From NCBI GenBank assembly GCA_963749575.1, contig CAVVNM010000008.1, positions 450,454 to 514,453 on the forward strand: DNA of 64,000 nucleotides, given 5' to 3'. The position numbers were made by a program, and so were the translations under genes. Below the pieces are notes generated by a model that was not told where the DNA came from, did no database searches, and saw only the letters and a program-made list of their open reading frames with translations. Below, piece after piece: positions 53,999 to 63,429 of the stretch; positions within the stretch are counted from its first letter, which is position 1, and every line of letters starts with the position of its first letter. The stretch comes from JAMXLO01 sp963749575 (lineage in GTDB: Bacteria > Pseudomonadota > Alphaproteobacteria > Acetobacterales > Acetobacteraceae).

Positions 53999-55875
53999 GG
54001 TGCGGGGCCGAACAGACCGATGCGGTCTGTCCGCACTCGCCGCTCATCGCCGATCCGTACCGTGACGCCGGCCCGGTCGAAAAACTCCAGCACCTGGATC
54101 GCGACCTTCCTGCCGTTCGCCAACTGGTCGCGAAACGCAGCGGCGGTGACAGTGCCTGCGGGATCCGACTCCGCCAGCTTCGCGGCGGCGCCGAGCATCT
54201 CCGCGACCGTTTCGCTCAGAAAGAACTGATCTGGCGCCACCTCGATCAGCCGACCCATTCGCTGCACCCGCTTCAGCATCGCGCGCATCGCCACCTCCGG
54301 CACTGATAGCGCTCGGGCCAGGTCGCGCGTCCGCGGCGGACGAAATCGTTCGGCAGCGATCAATTCGCGGACTTGCCCCCACACATGTTCGTCCCGCGCC
54401 GACAGCGTCGCGCGATGCGTGGGCAGCCGCAGCCACGGCCCATCCTGTTCCACCGCACCGCGGCGAGACAAGGATTCGATAACGCTTCGAAATGCGGCCA
54501 CCGATGGACGGCCGGGCGTTGCCGTGCGCAGCCGCTCAAGCTGCAATCCCGGCTGATCTGGCGCCAACACGTGATGCGAGGCAAGGCGCTCGATCACGTC
54601 GCCGCGCAGCGCATCCAGCGTTGCCGGTGTCATCAAAAGGTCGCCGACGCCGACCGCCGACGTGGATGACAGCAGCGACGGCGGCAGATTACGTGCGCGC
54701 AGGTATCCTGCCCGGTCGGTCCATCCAGGCGGCAGTATCAGCAACGCGCGCAACGCATCGACCGGATCGGGCTGATCCAGTGCCGCCAGTTGCGCTAGCC
54801 GTTCCGGCGTGCGTCGACCACGCCGGGGCGGAAACGGGTCGACCACCACGCCGCCGCCGATGGTGCGTGTCGCTGCGGCGTCGCGCAGCACCAGCCGATC
54901 GCGCGCAAGTGCCCCGATCGGCCGATCAAGCGTCAGGCGCGCCAGTACGGTGCTGCCTGGTTCGATCCGTTCGGCATCCAGTGCCGCAACGCGTGCCGTC
55001 ACATGCGCCGCGCCGATATGGAGATGCACCGGCGCATCGGTGCGTGCCGCGCGCGGCTCCTCTGCCAGCAATGTCAGGCGGATGTCGAAGCGTGCGGTTG
55101 GCGCGTGCACGTCGGGATGCAGCACCCAATCGCCGCGTGTTACCGCGTCCTTCGTCAGCCGCGGACCAGTGACGTTCAGAGCAGTACGCTGGCCGGCGAC
55201 CGCCTCATCGGCCGGTCGGTTCTGCGCATGCAGTCCGCGCACGCGCAGTTCGATACCGCGCGGTGACAGCAACAGGCGATCCTCGGCGCGGATACGCCCG
55301 GACACAAGTGTGCCTGTGACCACCAGGCCGGCCCCGGTCAGCGTGAAGGCACGATCGACGGCGAGGCGCGGATACCGATCGGTATCGCGCTGCCGCGGCC
55401 CAAGCGCGAGCAGCGCCGAACGCAATGCCTCGATACCCTCGCCGGTTACCGCCGACACCGGCAACATTGTTGCCGACGCGAGCGCAGTCTTCTCCAGCAA
55501 AGCGCGCACCTGGGCACCCACCTCCTCCACGTGGCCCGGTGCCAGGTCGGACTTGGTCAACGCCACCACGCCGCGATCGATACCGAGCAGATGCAGGATC
55601 TGCACGTGCTCGCGGGTCTGCGGCATCACGCCATCGTCGAGCGCCACCACCAGCAATGCCGCATCGACGCCGCTGGCTCCGGCCAGCATCGTGTGGACGA
55701 ACCGCTCATGCCCCGGTACATCGACAAAGCCGAATGCGTCGGTATAGGCGTAGCCGAGATCGATGGTGATGCCGCGCCGCTTCTCCTCGGCCAGGCGATC
55801 GGCGTCGATGCCGGTCAGCGCTTTCACGAGTGCCGTCTTCCCGTGATCGACGTGGCCGGCGGTGCCTATGATCAT
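53995..55875 (-). CDS. selB: Selenocysteine-specific elongation factor SelB
   Basis: A 626-residue translational GTPase that brings Sec-tRNA to UGA codons marked by a SECIS hairpin. G1 is GTAGHVDHGKTALVKAL, switch I has RLAEEKRRGITIDLGYA, G3 DVPGHERFV and G4 TKSDL. Beta-barrel domains follow, then a C-terminal row of winged helices (RLRTATPGRPSVAAFRSVI, VRELIAAERFRPPRTRDLARAL, FRDQLANGRKVAIQVLEFFDRAGVTVRIGDERR) that bind SECIS. No selA, selD or Sec-tRNA gene is next to it here. Confidence 0.96.
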   Translation of the reverse strand: MIIGTAGHVDHGKTALVKALTGIDADRLAEEKRRGITIDLGYAYTDAFGFVDVPGHERFVHTMLAGASGVDAALLVVALDDGVMPQTREHVQILHLLGIDRGVVALTKSDLAPGHVEEVGAQVRALLEKTALASATMLPVSAVTGEGIEALRSALLALGPRQRDTDRYPRLAVDRAFTLTGAGLVVTGTLVSGRIRAEDRLLLSPRGIELRVRGLHAQNRPADEAVAGQRTALNVTGPRLTKDAVTRGDWVLHPDVHAPTARFDIRLTLLAEEPRAARTDAPVHLHIGAAHVTARVAALDAERIEPGSTVLARLTLDRPIGALARDRLVLRDAAATRTIGGGVVVDPFPPRRGRRTPERLAQLAALDQPDPVDALRALLILPPGWTDRAGYLRARNLPPSLLSSTSAVGVGDLLMTPATLDALRGDVIERLASHHVLAPDQPGLQLERLRTATPGRPSVAAFRSVIESLSRRGAVEQDGPWLRLPTHRATLSARDEHVWGQVRELIAAERFRPPRTRDLARALSVPEVAMRAMLKRVQRMGRLIEVAPDQFFLSETVAEMLGAAAKLAESDPAGTVTAAAFRDQLANGRKVAIQVLEFFDRAGVTVRIGDERRVRTDRIGLFGPAP

Positions 55876-55883
55876 GGTTCAAT

Positions 55884-55916
55884 CGTCATTGCGAGAAGCA
55901 CAGTGGCGAAGCAATC
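55884..55916. repeat. CGTCATTGCGAG...GCGAAGCAATC repeat (REP-like)
   Basis: The two flanks are those of a short interspersed repeat seen in many proteobacterial genomes. It lies just upstream of selB. Only one copy is in the window, so the call rests on recognition of the motif. Confidence 0.5.
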
Positions 55917-56146
55917 TCCAACCCACATCGCGGCTCCGCTTGCCGTAAATGGCTGTGTAGATATGCTCCCGCCGCAGCCTCCACCGCCCAGTCGCCATCG
56001 AGGCGATGGCGGTCATGGTCGAGCGGCGGCTCGCCCTCGGTCACCACAACCAGGGGCAGGATCACCGGCACCGGCTGGCCAACCGTCTCGCACGTCGGAT
56101 CGCCGATGCGTCCATCGGCGATTCGAGTTCCGCGGTTCGCTGCCAT
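55886..56146 (-). CDS. Possible small protein upstream of selB, unknown
   Basis: An 86-codon frame with ATG at 56146, on the selB strand. The first 65 residues (RIADGRIGDPTCETVGQP, VPVILPLVVVTEGEPPLDHDRHRLDGDW) look like real protein; the end is formed by the repeat sequence (PRCGLEIASPLCFSQ), so the original C-terminus may have been replaced. No family recognised. Confidence 0.35.
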   Translation of the reverse strand: MAANRGTRIADGRIGDPTCETVGQPVPVILPLVVVTEGEPPLDHDRHRLDGDWAVEAAAGAYLHSHLRQAEPRCGLEIASPLCFSQ

Positions 56147-56225
56147 GCCGGCAATACAACGCGCGTTCCGATGCCATGCAAGTCCCTTGAACTCGCCGCC
56201 GTCGCCTCGGCACGTGGCGGATCAA

Positions 56226-57929
56226 ATGACCCGCAAGCCCGCAAACCTGCAGTACGGCGTGGACGATGTGCCGCCCACGTCGGTCATCATCCTCAACGCA
56301 CTGCAATATGTCGCGGTGTTGGCGGGCTTCCTGGTCTTCCCGCTGATCATGACACGCGAGGCGCACGTCTCTGCCGATGTCGCCGACAGCGTACTGAGCT
56401 GGTCGATGATCATCCTGGCGATTGGCACCACCCTCCAGGCACTGCCGAAGGGCCCGATCGGCAGCGGCTATCTCGCACCGAGCGTGATGACGGCGGTCTA
56501 TGTCAGCCCCTCGCTGGAGGCGGTACGGCTTGGCGGCCTGGCGCTGATGGGTGGCATGACGATTTTCGGCGGCGCGGTCGAAGCGCTGCTGTCACGTTCT
56601 ATGCATCGGCTGCGCTCGTTACTGCCGCCGGAGCTTGCCGGCGTGGTTATCCTGTTGGTGGCGATCGGCAACGGCATGGTCGGCTATCGCTATTTGTTGG
56701 TGCCTGGCAGCGAACATGCCGACCCACGCCACTGGGCGGTCGCAACGATCACGTTGCTGGTCACCATCGCCTTGAACGTGTGGGGTAGGGGCATCGTACG
56801 TGCGTCCTGCGCGCTGATCGGTATGATCGCCGGTTACGCTGCGGCCTTCCCGGCCGGGCTGGTGCCCCTCGATAAGCTTGCGGAGCTGGCTGAGCTGCCG
56901 CCGGTGCAACTGCCGCGCGTGGGCTATTTTGCCTGGTCGTTCGAACCTGTGCTGATCGCGCCGTTCCTCATCGCGGCGCTGGCCAATACGCTGAAAGCGG
57001 CGGCGCTGTTGACCGCCGCGGAGAAGTTTGCCGATGCCGACTGGGTGCGGCCTAACCTGAGGCGCATCGGTGGCGGCGTGCTGTCCGATGGCATTACCAC
57101 CGCACTGTCCGGAGCGTTCTGCGTGTTCGGCGTCAATGTCAGTGCGTCATCCGTCGGCCTCAGCGAGGCAACCGGCGTCGCATCGCGCGTCGTCGCTTAT
57201 GCGATCAGCGCGATCTTCGTGGTGATGGCGTTCATCCCCAGCCTGATGCGTTTCTTCACCCTGATGCCGGAGGCGGTGATCGGCGCCACCTTCATCTTCA
57301 CGTCGTGCGCCATCATCAAGGGCGGTATCGAGACGATCGCCTCCCGCATGCTGGACACGCGCCGCACGCTGGTGGTGGGCCTGGCGATCCTGACCGGTCT
57401 TTCCGTCGAGGCATTTCCCGGGTTCTTCCACGCGCTACCGACCTCGATCGAACCGCTGGTCGGCTCACCGCTGGTACTCGGCACCTTCGTCGGCTTCGCC
57501 CTGAATGCCGCATTCCGCATCGGCACGCGCCGACGGGCGGAGCTGCGCATCGATCCGCATGCGATCGACTACGACGCGATCCACGGCTTCATGGACGGAC
57601 GCGGCGGGATGTGGGGCGCGCGGCGGGACGTGATCGCACGTGCGAACTATGCCGCGCAGCAATTGATCGAGGTGATCGCCGACACCTGCGAGCCGCGCGG
57701 GCCGATCATGCTGTCGGGAAGCTTCAATGAGTTCGACCTTGCGGTGGAGGCGCGCTACGCCGGCGGTCTGCTGGAACTGCCGGAGCGACGGCCGACACCC
57801 GACGAGATCGCCCATGCAGAGGACGGCGTGCGCCAACTCGCCGGCTTCCTGCTGCGCCGCAATGCCGACCGCTCATCGGCGACGCGGCGCGGGGAGACGT
57901 GTATCGTGCAGTTTCAGTTCCATCACTAA
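56226..57929 (+). CDS. NCS2 nucleobase permease with a C-terminal soluble domain
   Basis: A 567-residue protein. The first 440 or so residues are an NCS2 (uracil/xanthine) permease: VIILNALQYVAVLAGFLVFPLIM, GSGYLAPSVMTAVYVSPSLEA, IAALANTLKAAALLTAAEKF and VGLSEATGVASRVVAYAISA. About 110 soluble residues follow (GMWGARRDVIARANYAAQQLIEVIADTCEPRGPIML ... NEFDLAVEARYAGGLLEL ... CIVQFQFHH), which ordinary NCS2 permeases do not have. Their pattern hints at a compact alpha/beta domain, perhaps like a histidine-kinase-type ATPase fold. The ATG at 56226 is at the family start. Confidence 0.87.
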   Translation: MTRKPANLQYGVDDVPPTSVIILNALQYVAVLAGFLVFPLIMTREAHVSADVADSVLSWSMIILAIGTTLQALPKGPIGSGYLAPSVMTAVYVSPSLEAVRLGGLALMGGMTIFGGAVEALLSRSMHRLRSLLPPELAGVVILLVAIGNGMVGYRYLLVPGSEHADPRHWAVATITLLVTIALNVWGRGIVRASCALIGMIAGYAAAFPAGLVPLDKLAELAELPPVQLPRVGYFAWSFEPVLIAPFLIAALANTLKAAALLTAAEKFADADWVRPNLRRIGGGVLSDGITTALSGAFCVFGVNVSASSVGLSEATGVASRVVAYAISAIFVVMAFIPSLMRFFTLMPEAVIGATFIFTSCAIIKGGIETIASRMLDTRRTLVVGLAILTGLSVEAFPGFFHALPTSIEPLVGSPLVLGTFVGFALNAAFRIGTRRRAELRIDPHAIDYDAIHGFMDGRGGMWGARRDVIARANYAAQQLIEVIADTCEPRGPIMLSGSFNEFDLAVEARYAGGLLELPERRPTPDEIAHAEDGVRQLAGFLLRRNADRSSATRRGETCIVQFQFHH

Positions 57930-57957
57930 CCGCGCTGCGCCGATCCGCGTATCCTTC

Positions 57958-59118
57958 TCAACGCGGCGGCGGCGCGCCGAACGTGACGTTGCCGTTGATC
58001 GTCCCGATATTGGGTGAATTCGCGCCGCTGCTGTTCTGCTCCAGCTTCTGGATCGTCACCGCATTCACGTCCCTGCCGGCCTTGTTGTCCTGATTGAGCG
58101 TGAGGCTGAAGGTTTCAGCAATCTTCGCGATCGCCGCCTTGCGCTCGTCATCGGGCACCCCGCCGTCCTTGAACACCTTGTCCAGCGTTGTCAGCACCGC
58201 CTTCTTGACACGGACCTGGCCAGTCGCCTCGGCCGGATACAGGCCGGCGACCCATTTCGCGTCGATTGGCGAAGGTTCGTAGTTGGTGGTGGAGAAGCAG
58301 GGAGCTGCGCGTCCCTCCTTGAAGATTTGCGGCGGCAGCGAATACTGCATGATCGATCTCTTGTCGAAGCCTGAAATCTCCAGCGCGTCCTTTGCCGCAC
58401 GCAGCGGCACCTCCATTGTTTCCAGATTTTCGTGGACCTGTTCAGGCGTCCAACCCATGCGCTGCTTGTAGTAGTTCTCGGCCTCCGGCCAATCGATCTG
58501 CTCGCTGCAATGCGCGTTCGGACTTTGATGCTCGTGATCGAGGCCGATCGCATGGCCGAATTCGTGCAGCACGACGCGGTCGAATTCCTGGGCGTTCTGC
58601 GCGACCCGTGAACCCGGATCGTCCATGTTGCCGAGATTCATCGATGGCACATGGTGACGACTGTCGGTGCCGGTATACGACCACGAGCCTTGGTCCTTGA
58701 AGCCGATGGTGATGGCGTATGGCTTCCCGGGATCACACATCGCCGGATCATCGGCAGAAGGGCCGAAGTCGAACACCAGGTTGGCCCATTTGGACCATCG
58801 GTTGGCCGCGTGTGCGATGCGCGCACGCATGGCCGCCGGAGCCTGCTCGGCGAAGCAGACCGGCAGACGCTCGCCTACTCCCCACATCTTCATCTGGTCG
58901 AGCACCGCGGCCGCCGGCCCGCGCGCGGCCGGGTCCAGGGATTTCGGCAGCAGGCTCTCATTGGTCTTGTCAGGCACCGTCGGGTCGCGCACGACCTCGT
59001 CGCCAGCCGGCAACTCGTCTATTCCATGCGCAAGCGCGGCAGTGGCGGTCGCCAGAGCCATCGACGCCGCGAATGCAATGAACCAATGCGCGCGGATACC
59101 AACCTCCTTTGCCGGCAC
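57958..59118 (-). CDS. Secreted zinc metalloprotease of the metzincin type
   Basis: A protein of up to 386 residues. The zinc site HEFGHAIGLDHEH (HExxHxxGxxH, near residue 188) and the Met-turn SIMQYSLP place it among metzincins, closest in style to bacterial M10/M12-like peptidases. A signal peptide is clear (WFIAFAASMALATATAALAHG). The open frame starts at GTG 59118, but AAGGAGG lies inside it, five bases before an ATC codon that would begin an ideal signal peptide (RAHWFIAF); the true start may be there. The tail ends with asparagine/glycine-rich NSSGANSPNIGTINGNVTFG. Confidence 0.82.
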   Translation of the reverse strand: MPAKEVGIRAHWFIAFAASMALATATAALAHGIDELPAGDEVVRDPTVPDKTNESLLPKSLDPAARGPAAAVLDQMKMWGVGERLPVCFAEQAPAAMRARIAHAANRWSKWANLVFDFGPSADDPAMCDPGKPYAITIGFKDQGSWSYTGTDSRHHVPSMNLGNMDDPGSRVAQNAQEFDRVVLHEFGHAIGLDHEHQSPNAHCSEQIDWPEAENYYKQRMGWTPEQVHENLETMEVPLRAAKDALEISGFDKRSIMQYSLPPQIFKEGRAAPCFSTTNYEPSPIDAKWVAGLYPAEATGQVRVKKAVLTTLDKVFKDGGVPDDERKAAIAKIAETFSLTLNQDNKAGRDVNAVTIQKLEQNSSGANSPNIGTINGNVTFGAPPPR

Positions 59119-59209
59119 GTGAATTGTATCAGCGGCGCATAGTTCCGCTTGCGAGGATTGGCAGTCAAGACGGTTGGGGATTTACCCACGGCAGTCTGTC
59201 GTCCGACAT

Positions 59210-60217
59210 TCAGCGGGTCAGCGCTTCGGCAAGAAACGGCAGGCTGATATCCATGCGGTAGTCGACACTTGTATGGTTGTCGCCGAACTCCTCGTAGCGG
59301 TGAGCAATGTCGAGCTGCTTCAGACGCCGCGCAAATCTGCGCGCACCATACAGCAGATTGAACTGATCCTTCTCGCCGCAGTCGATATAGAGCGCCTTGA
59401 GGCGACGGAGATTGTCCGACTGCAATTCCAGGGCAATCACGGGGTCTTGCCGCAGCCAATTCGCCCAGCGTTCCTCGATGATCTCGCAGGTGTCGAACGT
59501 GACCGGCAGCCGGATCCCAAGGAATTGCGTCGGGTCCGGATCGTAACTGGCCGCCATGGCCAGCGCGTTGAACACCTTGAATGAGCCGTCCGGATGCTTT
59601 TGGGCTGATTCAAGCTGCTGCCACCAGCGTTCGATCGAGTTGTCGACGCCTGCCAGTGCCCGCAGCACCGCCGGCATATCCGGCAGATAGCACAGCTCGA
59701 ACGCCATATCGCCGGAATGACAGGCCGCGGCCGACCAGATGTCGGCATGTCGCAGTGCATGGGTAATGGCACCATAACCGCCCGAGCTCTTGCCAAACAC
59801 GCCCCGGCGCCCGTCACCGCCGCAGCCGAAGCGACGTTCGACTGTCGGCAGCATTTCGTTCAGCAGGTAGTCTTCCCAGGCACCCATCGAAGCCGAGTTG
59901 ATATACTGGTTGCCGCCGAGGCGAGTGAAGCAGTCGGGAAAGGCAACGACAACCGGCGGCATCCGCGCTTCGCCGATGAGCCGGTCGAGCCGTTCCGGCA
60001 CGTTCTCCTGGAAGCCGGCCCAGTTCGTGTGGGCCAGACCACTGCCGGTAAAGCCAACCAGGTCGACGAGCAGCGGCAGGCCGCGCCCGTCTTGACCTGC
60101 CGGAACGTATACCGCCACGTCACGCGTCGACGGGTCGCCGAGCATGTTGGACTTGAGCACCGGGCTGTCGACGGTGATGCGGCTGACGGATCCCGCTGGC
60201 CCAACAAACTTGCGCAT
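59210..60217 (-). CDS. Alpha/beta hydrolase, esterase D-like
   Basis: A 335-residue serine hydrolase. The nucleophile elbow is GVFGKSSGGYGAI (GxSxG), the oxyanion region is LPLLVDLVGFTGSG, an acidic residue follows in YIDCGEKDQFN, and the histidine is in FGDNHTSVDYR. The family includes S-formylglutathione hydrolases and carboxylesterases. The ATG at 60217 is the domain start. It lies 40 bases after the oxidoreductase gene in a run of five co-directional genes. No signal peptide. Confidence 0.87.
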   Translation of the reverse strand: MRKFVGPAGSVSRITVDSPVLKSNMLGDPSTRDVAVYVPAGQDGRGLPLLVDLVGFTGSGLAHTNWAGFQENVPERLDRLIGEARMPPVVVAFPDCFTRLGGNQYINSASMGAWEDYLLNEMLPTVERRFGCGGDGRRGVFGKSSGGYGAITHALRHADIWSAAACHSGDMAFELCYLPDMPAVLRALAGVDNSIERWWQQLESAQKHPDGSFKVFNALAMAASYDPDPTQFLGIRLPVTFDTCEIIEERWANWLRQDPVIALELQSDNLRRLKALYIDCGEKDQFNLLYGARRFARRLKQLDIAHRYEEFGDNHTSVDYRMDISLPFLAEALTR

Positions 60218-60257
60218 TTGTGCTATCCTCTTCGCTTCGTCTGATTGTCCCGAACGC

Positions 60258-61181
60258 TCAGCGAACGGCGAGCACCAGTTTGCCCCGCAGATGACGAGCC
60301 TCGCTGACACGATGGGCTTCGGCGGCGTCCGCGAGTGCGTAGCGCGTGATCGGCGGTGGCGAGACCGCGCCGGCGTTCAGCAACGCCACAATCCGCTCCA
60401 GGTGCGCACGATCGCGGCTGACGGCCGGGCGCAATACTTTGACATCGGAGCGCGGTTGGCGAAATCCATCTGGCCCCGGTGCGACCCAGACCAGGCGTCC
60501 GCCCGGCTTCAAGACGCTGTACGAGCGCGCCTGCACCTCTCCCCCGACCGTGTCGAACACCACATCGCAATCGGAGACGACCTTGGTGAAATCCTCGGCA
60601 TTGTAATCGACCACGCGGCTGGCGCCGAGGCTGCGAACATAATTGACATTGGCTGCGCTCGTCGTCGTTATCACGGTGGCGCCGAGGTGCCTCGCAAGTT
60701 GAATCGCGAAGCCCGCGACCCCGCCTGCGCCACCCTGGATCAAGATAGTTTCGCCGGCCTGTAGTTGCGCCGTGTCCTCGACTGCCCAGATGGCAGTGAT
60801 GCCGGTCAGCGCCATCGCGGCGGCTTGCAGGTGCGACAGGCGTTCGGGTTTGCGAGCGACGATCGCCGCCTTGATGGCGAGCTTTTCCGCATACGCCCCC
60901 TCGATACCGGCATCGTTGACGCCGAACACTGCGTCGCCGACCGAGAAATCGGATACGCCATCGCCGGTTGTCGCAACCACACCCGAAAAGTCGCGGCCGA
61001 GGATATGCGGAAACCGAAGATTATGACCACGTCCGCCCAGCCGGACCTTGTAGTCGGCAGCGTTGACGCTGGCCGCGTGGACATCGACGACGATCTCTCC
61101 GGGTGCCGGTGTCGGATCCGGTGCATCGCCATAGCGCAACATCTCCGCCCCGCCGTGGCCTGTCAGCAACATTGCTTTCAC
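60258..61181 (-). CDS. Quinone-oxidoreductase-like medium-chain dehydrogenase
   Basis: A 307-residue zinc-independent MDR enzyme of the QOR type. It has MKAMLLTGHGG at the start, HAASVNAADYKVRLG, LGRDFSGVVATTGDGV, and the NADPH-binding IQGGAGGVAGFAIQLARHLGA. It would reduce quinones or alkenals with NADPH. It follows the amidohydrolase after 39 bases and precedes the esterase after 40, so the genes probably form one operon for breakdown of an unknown compound. Confidence 0.9.
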   Translation of the reverse strand: MKAMLLTGHGGAEMLRYGDAPDPTPAPGEIVVDVHAASVNAADYKVRLGGRGHNLRFPHILGRDFSGVVATTGDGVSDFSVGDAVFGVNDAGIEGAYAEKLAIKAAIVARKPERLSHLQAAAMALTGITAIWAVEDTAQLQAGETILIQGGAGGVAGFAIQLARHLGATVITTTSAANVNYVRSLGASRVVDYNAEDFTKVVSDCDVVFDTVGGEVQARSYSVLKPGGRLVWVAPGPDGFRQPRSDVKVLRPAVSRDRAHLERIVALLNAGAVSPPPITRYALADAAEAHRVSEARHLRGKLVLAVR

Positions 61182-61220
61182 CGATGTCTTCTCCCATGTT
61201 TTCTGCCCGAAGGCATAGCT

Positions 61221-62037
61221 TCAGTGCCGCGGCAGCTCCCAGCCGATCCAGTCGCAGAATGCGCGTCCCATCACGAGCTCGAGGTCTTGTCCCGTCAGCC
61301 AGGGCAGTTCCTCGGTAAACAGCGTCACACACTGCCTCCATGAACACGACATACGGGTGATGTCGGTCCCCCAGAACATCCGTTGCGGCCCGAACGCGTC
61401 GTAGACCTGCCGCAGGTGCGTGTGAATGCTGCGGAACGGATAACCGTCCTCGGCGTAGCCCGCCTGACCCGTCGCCTTGACGGCGATGTTCGGATATTTG
61501 GCGAGAGCAAGAAGCTGCGGCATGTTCTTGTGAGAGGCTTCGCCCTTGCTGGCTCGAGGCACGCCCATATGGTCGACGATCAGCTTGAGACCAGGGTGAC
61601 GTTCGGCGATTTGCCCAACCACCGGGAGGAATGACGCTGCCGCGAGCGCAACCGGCAAGCCTGCGCGTGCGGCCACCGGCCACAACCAATCGAGAGTGCC
61701 GTCGGTCGGCCATGACTGCTCATGCCGCTGGTTGAAATAGAAGCGCAGCCCAAGCATGCCCGGCCGGCCTTTCCAACTGTCGACCAGCGACCGGCTTTGC
61801 AGGTGATCCAGCGGGAACCAGCCGAGGATCGCGAAACGATCGGGGTGGGCGAGAACCGCCGCGACGGCGAGTTCGTTCGAAATCCGGGTCCCACATCGGT
61901 GGGTGGATGACCGCGCGATCGACGCCCGCTTCGTCCATGCCGGCAAGCGCCTGGTCCTTGGAATACGGTTCCTGGCGATGATGTGCCGAGGGAGTGCCTT
62001 TCGCCCAGATATGGATCTGCGCATCGACGATCATCAT
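61221..62037 (-). CDS. Amidohydrolase-family (TIM-barrel) metal hydrolase, frameshifted
   Basis: An amidohydrolase 2 (ACMSD-like) protein. The first part has MIVDAQIHIWAKG and DEAGVDRAVIHPPMWDPD. The second has AHPDRFAILGWFPLD, LRFYFNQ, LIVDHMGVPRAS, and FGPQRMFWGTDITRM with the late metal aspartate. The frames join near 61885, where one extra base separates DPDF from NELAVAAVLAHP. Restored length is about 271 residues. The family decarboxylates or hydrolyses ring compounds and lactones. The start lies 10 bases after the preceding monooxygenase. Confidence 0.83.
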
Positions 62038-62047
62038 GGCATTTCTC

Positions 62048-63410
62048 CTACTGCTGCCGGGCCGGGCGCTGCACGACGTGACGATTGGTGGCGGGCTGCA
62101 GACCGAGATGCTCTCGCAGCGTCGTGGTCTCATATTCGGTGCGGAACAGTCCGCGACGCTGCAACTCGGGCGTGACAAGCTCGACAAAATCCTCGGCCGA
62201 CACCGGGATGCAGGGTGGCTGGATGTTGAAGCCGTCAGCAGCACCCGTGGTGAACCACTCTTCCATCATATCGGCGATCATGGCCGGCGTGCCTACCACG
62301 CCAAGATGCCAAAATCCGCCGGACACCAGCTCGTAGAGCTGACGGATCGTCCAGTTCTCCGCGCGCGCGCCTGCATCATCACGGTGGTGAATTCGCTGTT
62401 CCGTCCCCCTGGCAATGGCAGATCGGGTACCGGGCCTTCGATGTCGTACCCGGTATAATCGGGAAAGCTGTTGACCACGAGCAGGCCGAGGCCGAGTCGT
62501 GGCTCGACCAGTGACTGCATCATGTCGAACTTGTCCTGCGCCTCCTGCAAGGTTCCCCCACGAAGGGCATGATTCCGGGCATGATCTTGAGGTCGTCGGG
62601 CGATCGGCCATATTTCGCCAGCCGCGCCTTCGCCGACGCATAATAGGCACGCGCGCGTTCGATATCGGGCTGCCCGGCATAGAGCCCGTCGGCGATTCGT
62701 GCCGCCAGTTCCTGCGCCTGATCGGAACCGCCGGCAGTAAAGATCGGAATATGGCCTTGTGGAGGGCGCGGCACATCCAATGGCCCTCGCACCTTGAAGT
62801 GCGGGCCGACGTGGTCCAGCACATGCATTTTGCGACGGTCGTAATAGATGCCGCTCGGCTTGTCGCGCGACACGGCGTCGGCTTCCCAACTGTCGAACAG
62901 CGCCAGCATCACCTCGGCAAACTCGGCCGCATGCGCACGCCTGCTGTCGAGTCGAGCGTATCGCGAAGATGAAGTCGCCATGCTTCGTCGACGCCGAAAC
63001 TGGTCACCATGTTCCAGCCGGCGCGGCCCTCACTAAGAATATCAAGCGTCGCGAGAGTGCGCGCGAGGTTGTACGGCTCGTTGTAGGTCGTCGAGGGTGT
63101 CGGCACCAGGCGACCCGGCTGGTCACTGTGGACATCGCCGCCAGCAAGCGCCATCGGTCCGTGCTTGACGAGTCGATGTTCCATGTCGCGCGCAATCGCC
63201 GGATCGTCGAGATCGCGCACCGCCGAGGAGTTCGGCGAGGAAGATCAGATCGAACTAACCGTGCTCCGGCCAGTTCGCGCAGCTGCACGAAATAACGGAA
63301 GTCCATGTTGCCGTCAGCCGGCACGTCGGGATGCCGCCATGCGCATAAAGATAGCCGAGATTGGCGATGGACAGCGAAAGCTGATCTTGTGTCTTGTTCT
63401 TGTTTCCGTG
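62048..63410 (-). CDS. NtaA/SnaA/DszA-type FMN-dependent monooxygenase, broken into several frames
   Basis: The pieces join in order: DQLSLSIANLGYLYAHGG; ADGNMDFRYFVQL; AVRDLDDPAIARDMEHRLVKHG; TYNEPYNLARTLATLDILSEGRAGWNMVTSF; FAEVMLALFDSWEADAVSRD; GHIPIFTAGGSDQAQELAARIADGLYAG; LGLLVVNSFPDYTGYDIEGPVPDLP; and GTPAMIADMMEEWFTTGAADGFNI. These are the segments of the two-component flavin monooxygenases related to nitrilotriacetate monooxygenase. The restored length is about 450 residues, as expected. At least six frame breaks are needed. The exact start is not identified: no ATG or GTG fits, and 63410 is approximate. Confidence 0.75.
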
Positions 63411-63429
63411 ATATAGGGGTGCTCCTCCC

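Larger units (their letters stand above)
55876..56225. other. Intergenic region with a dispersed-repeat fragment and a small minus-strand ORF
   Basis: About 350 bases between divergent genes. Bases 55884-55916 read CGTCATTGCGAG then GCGAAGCAATC, the outer parts of a dispersed repeat common in Proteobacteria. A minus-strand frame (55886-56146, 86 codons, IGDPTCETVGQPVPVILPLVVV) is protein-like but unrecognised and runs into that repeat. Confidence 0.5.
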
